Shown one piece after another: positions 22,134 to 23,283 of a stretch of DNA of 23,283 nucleotides (positions are counted from its first letter, which is position 1; each line of letters opens with the position of its first letter). Under the pieces are notes generated by a model. The model saw nothing but the letters and a program-made list of their open reading frames with translations, was not told where the DNA came from and did not search any database. Origin of the DNA: a virus; IMG/VR virus record IMGVR_UViG_3300019776_000399, positions 1 to 23,283 of that record. The stretch is one strand, 5' to 3'. The position numbers were made by a program, and so were the translations under genes.

Positions 22134-22482
22134 ATTTAAGCTCCTGTATTTTTACTTTGACCATGCCGCCCACTACTGGAGCTACCGAAAAAGTCGTGAC
22201 GAACCGGCTGTCGTCCACCTTGAGCGCATCAGCAATGCCATCTCTAGCTGCTTTAAAAGCAGCCACTAAGCCATCATCGTCACGCTTGCGCTTGTCTGGT
22301 GGATAAAACATCAGTGCGAAAGAGATGGGCCCGTCATACGTCCATTGCACCGCCCCCTGCTCTAACGCCTGGTAATAACAAGCCTCACGATAAAGCTTTG
22401 TCTTGGTGCTCTTTATGCGCCAATGTGGGCGAGCATTTGGGTGTAGCTCGCGCGGCGGCCACGGCATGATTAGCTCTATCAC
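22108..22482 (-). CDS. rusA: RusA-type Holliday junction resolvase
   Basis: A 124-residue endonuclease that cuts four-way junctions and could remove branches before packaging. Typical RusA features are the N-terminal PWPPRELHPNARPHWRIKST and the catalytic set DDDGLVAAFKAARDGI with ALKVDDSRF: three adjacent Asp, a Lys nine residues further, and an Asp pair about 20 residues on, as in E. coli RusA (D70, D72, K76, D91). Length matches E. coli RusA (120). I chose GTG 22482 because it overlaps the upstream stop as GTGA and has GGGG five bases before; a GTG at 22488 is also possible. Confidence 0.88.
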   Translation of the reverse strand: MIELIMPWPPRELHPNARPHWRIKSTKTKLYREACYYQALEQGAVQWTYDGPISFALMFYPPDKRKRDDDGLVAAFKAARDGIADALKVDDSRFVTTFSVAPVVGGMVKVKIQELKFDKTADRL

Positions 22483-22673
22483 ATGCACCCCACATGCGCA
22501 AACATCAGCTCGCGCTCTTCGAGCATTTCGCGGAGCCTGAATTTTTGCTTATCTCTATCAAGATCAGCGTCAGTTCTGTCGTCTGATTCGCAAAAGCTGT
22601 ACTCATATTCGGCATCGCAAACAGCCTCAACCTGCCGCATCACCTGCTCGACCCACTCGTCAGATTTGGTCAT
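22479..22673 (-). CDS. Small acidic protein, unknown
   Basis: A 64-residue protein. The start at ATG 22673 is favoured because GGGAGG is six bases before it; an ATG six bases earlier would be too close to that site. It is acidic and helical (DEWVEQVMRQVEAVCDAEYE), then charged (ESDDRTDADLDRDKQKFRLR). Overlaps the next gene (RusA) by four bases and the gene before by 14. No family recognised. Confidence 0.62.
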   Translation of the reverse strand: MTKSDEWVEQVMRQVEAVCDAEYEYSFCESDDRTDADLDRDKQKFRLREMLEERELMFAHVGCM

Positions 22674-22833
22674 TGGCATCCTCCCTCATGGCTAGCTCAT
22701 ACATGTGCTGATCTAGCATCTTTGCAAAATCATCAATAGCAGCATCCAAATCAGCTTGCGTGGGCGTGGGGGTGTAATGCTTCGCGACAAATTTTTCGAA
22801 GTCCCGCTTTTGTGATGCAGTCAGCTCATGCAT
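22660..22833 (-). CDS. Small acidic helical protein, unknown
   Basis: A 57-residue frame from ATG 22833: MHELTASQKRDFEKFVAKHY, then ADLDAAIDDFAKMLDQHMYE. It has GAGG seven bases before the ATG, overlaps the gene before by 13 bases and the next by 14. The pattern of overlaps and ribosome site supports a real gene in the same operon. Function unknown. Confidence 0.62.
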   Translation of the reverse strand: MHELTASQKRDFEKFVAKHYTPTPTQADLDAAIDDFAKMLDQHMYELAMREDANDQI

Positions 22834-23174
22834 GTGATCACCTCGGCATTGATGAGCCTGCCGTTTTCGACGGTCAGCTCAAGATAAGGGCCGGCATGAT
22901 GACCCGCAATCGGCTGTACGAGCGTATAAGGCCATGCGCGGTCCTCAGCAAAATGCATGTCAATCCCAATCAATGCAAATCTTTTTAAGAGGCGCGGTTG
23001 AGGCTGCGGGGACTCAGGCTTGATGCGAAATTTAACTTCGCCAGCCTCGAAAAGTCTAAGTGTATTGTCCGCGGTTAAATCAATCCAGCCGATGCTACTC
23101 AGCCATTGCACCTTTCCGGCATCCGCCAACCATCGCAGCGCTTCCGCATGCTTATGCGGCTTTCTTTCGCTCAT
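22821..23174 (-). CDS. Unknown 117-residue phage protein
   Basis: Starts MSERKPHKHAEALRWLADAG, with AAGGAG six bases before the ATG. The N-terminal half (VQWLSSIGWIDLTADNTLRL, EVKFRIKPE) reads like a short beta domain of early phage proteins that carry a 'W..pgw.D' type pattern, the C-terminal half (GPYLELTVENGRLINAEVIT) is beta-rich too. Located in the early/middle gene block with other small genes. No function can be assigned. Confidence 0.72.
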   Translation of the reverse strand: MSERKPHKHAEALRWLADAGKVQWLSSIGWIDLTADNTLRLFEAGEVKFRIKPESPQPQPRLLKRFALIGIDMHFAEDRAWPYTLVQPIAGHHAGPYLELTVENGRLINAEVITCMS

Positions 23175-23189
23175 TTTTTGCTCCTTGAT

Positions 23190-23283
23190 TCACAAATCGC
23201 TGTTGCCGTAGCCGTAGCCGTAGCCGTAGCCGTAGCCGTAGCCGTAGCCGTAGCCGTAGCCGTAGCCGTAGCCGTCGCCGTAG
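23190..23283 (-). CDS. Partial gene: C-terminal Gly-Tyr repeat tail
   Basis: The 3' end of a gene whose start lies beyond the window. On the minus strand the last residues read YGDG, then eleven YG dipeptides, then NSDL and TGA (23190-23192). Other frames of the hexamer give Leu-Arg or Thr-Ala repeats, but the YG frame is the one with a proper end just before the ribosome site (AAGGAG) of the next gene. The function of the missing N-terminal part cannot be told; a low-complexity tail could be a flexible or sticky linker. Confidence 0.6.
   Translation of the reverse strand, partial: YGDGYGYGYGYGYGYGYGYGYGYGYGNSDL
23205..23282. repeat. Hexanucleotide tandem repeat (GCCGTA, 13 units)
   Basis: Thirteen units of GCCGTA run to the window end, one with a single change (GCCGTC at 23271-23276). 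The unit length is a multiple of three, so changes in copy number keep the frame. The array may go on past the window. Confidence 0.95.

Noticed and set aside
23205-23282. Tandem repeat as CRISPR array
   Set aside because: Six-base units without spacers; it is a coding microsatellite.

Overview
The window is most of a temperate tailed-phage genome of the P22-like podovirus type, either a prophage or a free, circularly permuted phage. The host is probably a betaproteobacterium (Burkholderiales-like). That is inferred from general resemblance of the proteins and roughly balanced base composition; no host gene is visible. All but two genes (positions 116-973 and 5878-6015) lie on the minus strand, so the main operon reads from right to left.

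Right edge, early/middle genes (23283 to 21699): a partial gene ending in a Gly-Tyr repeat, three small unknown genes, a RusA-type Holliday junction resolvase and a putative Q-like late antiterminator. The 3' end of the Q-like gene contains a good sigma70-type promoter (21721-21748). Two terminators with identical stems follow (21622-21642 and 21540-21563). This resembles the lambda late switch: promoter, then terminators, then late genes that need antitermination.

Late genes (21529 to 4516): a 440-residue structural-looking protein, a 98-residue protein, a 58-residue basic protein, small and large terminase, a small GNAT-type acetyltransferase, portal, scaffold, coat, a decoration-like protein, gp4-like and gp10-like tail hub proteins, a short fibre-like protein where P22 has its needle gene 26, a gp14-like protein, three ejection proteins in the gp7-gp20-gp16 order, and a tailspike/fibre. 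From the portal on, the order is that of P22. Many genes overlap by 1-4 bases (ATGA, GTGA, TGATG, TAATG), indicating translational coupling.

Lysis cassette (4516 to 2802): two unknown membrane proteins, a two-TM holin, an M15-type peptidoglycan endopeptidase, and an Rz/Rz1 spanin pair with Rz1 embedded in Rz.

Left end (2801 to 1): about 840 bases without a gene, rich in inverted repeats, including a perfect 10-7-10 dyad that looks like a tyrosine-recombinase core site; then integrase; then, convergent to it, a KilA-N antirepressor-type gene with a structured leader that may be a C4-type antisense RNA.

Four genes shorter than 60 codons, or partial, were found by direct translation: 5878-6015 (+), 19729-19905 (-), 22660-22833 (-) and 23190-23283 (-, partial).
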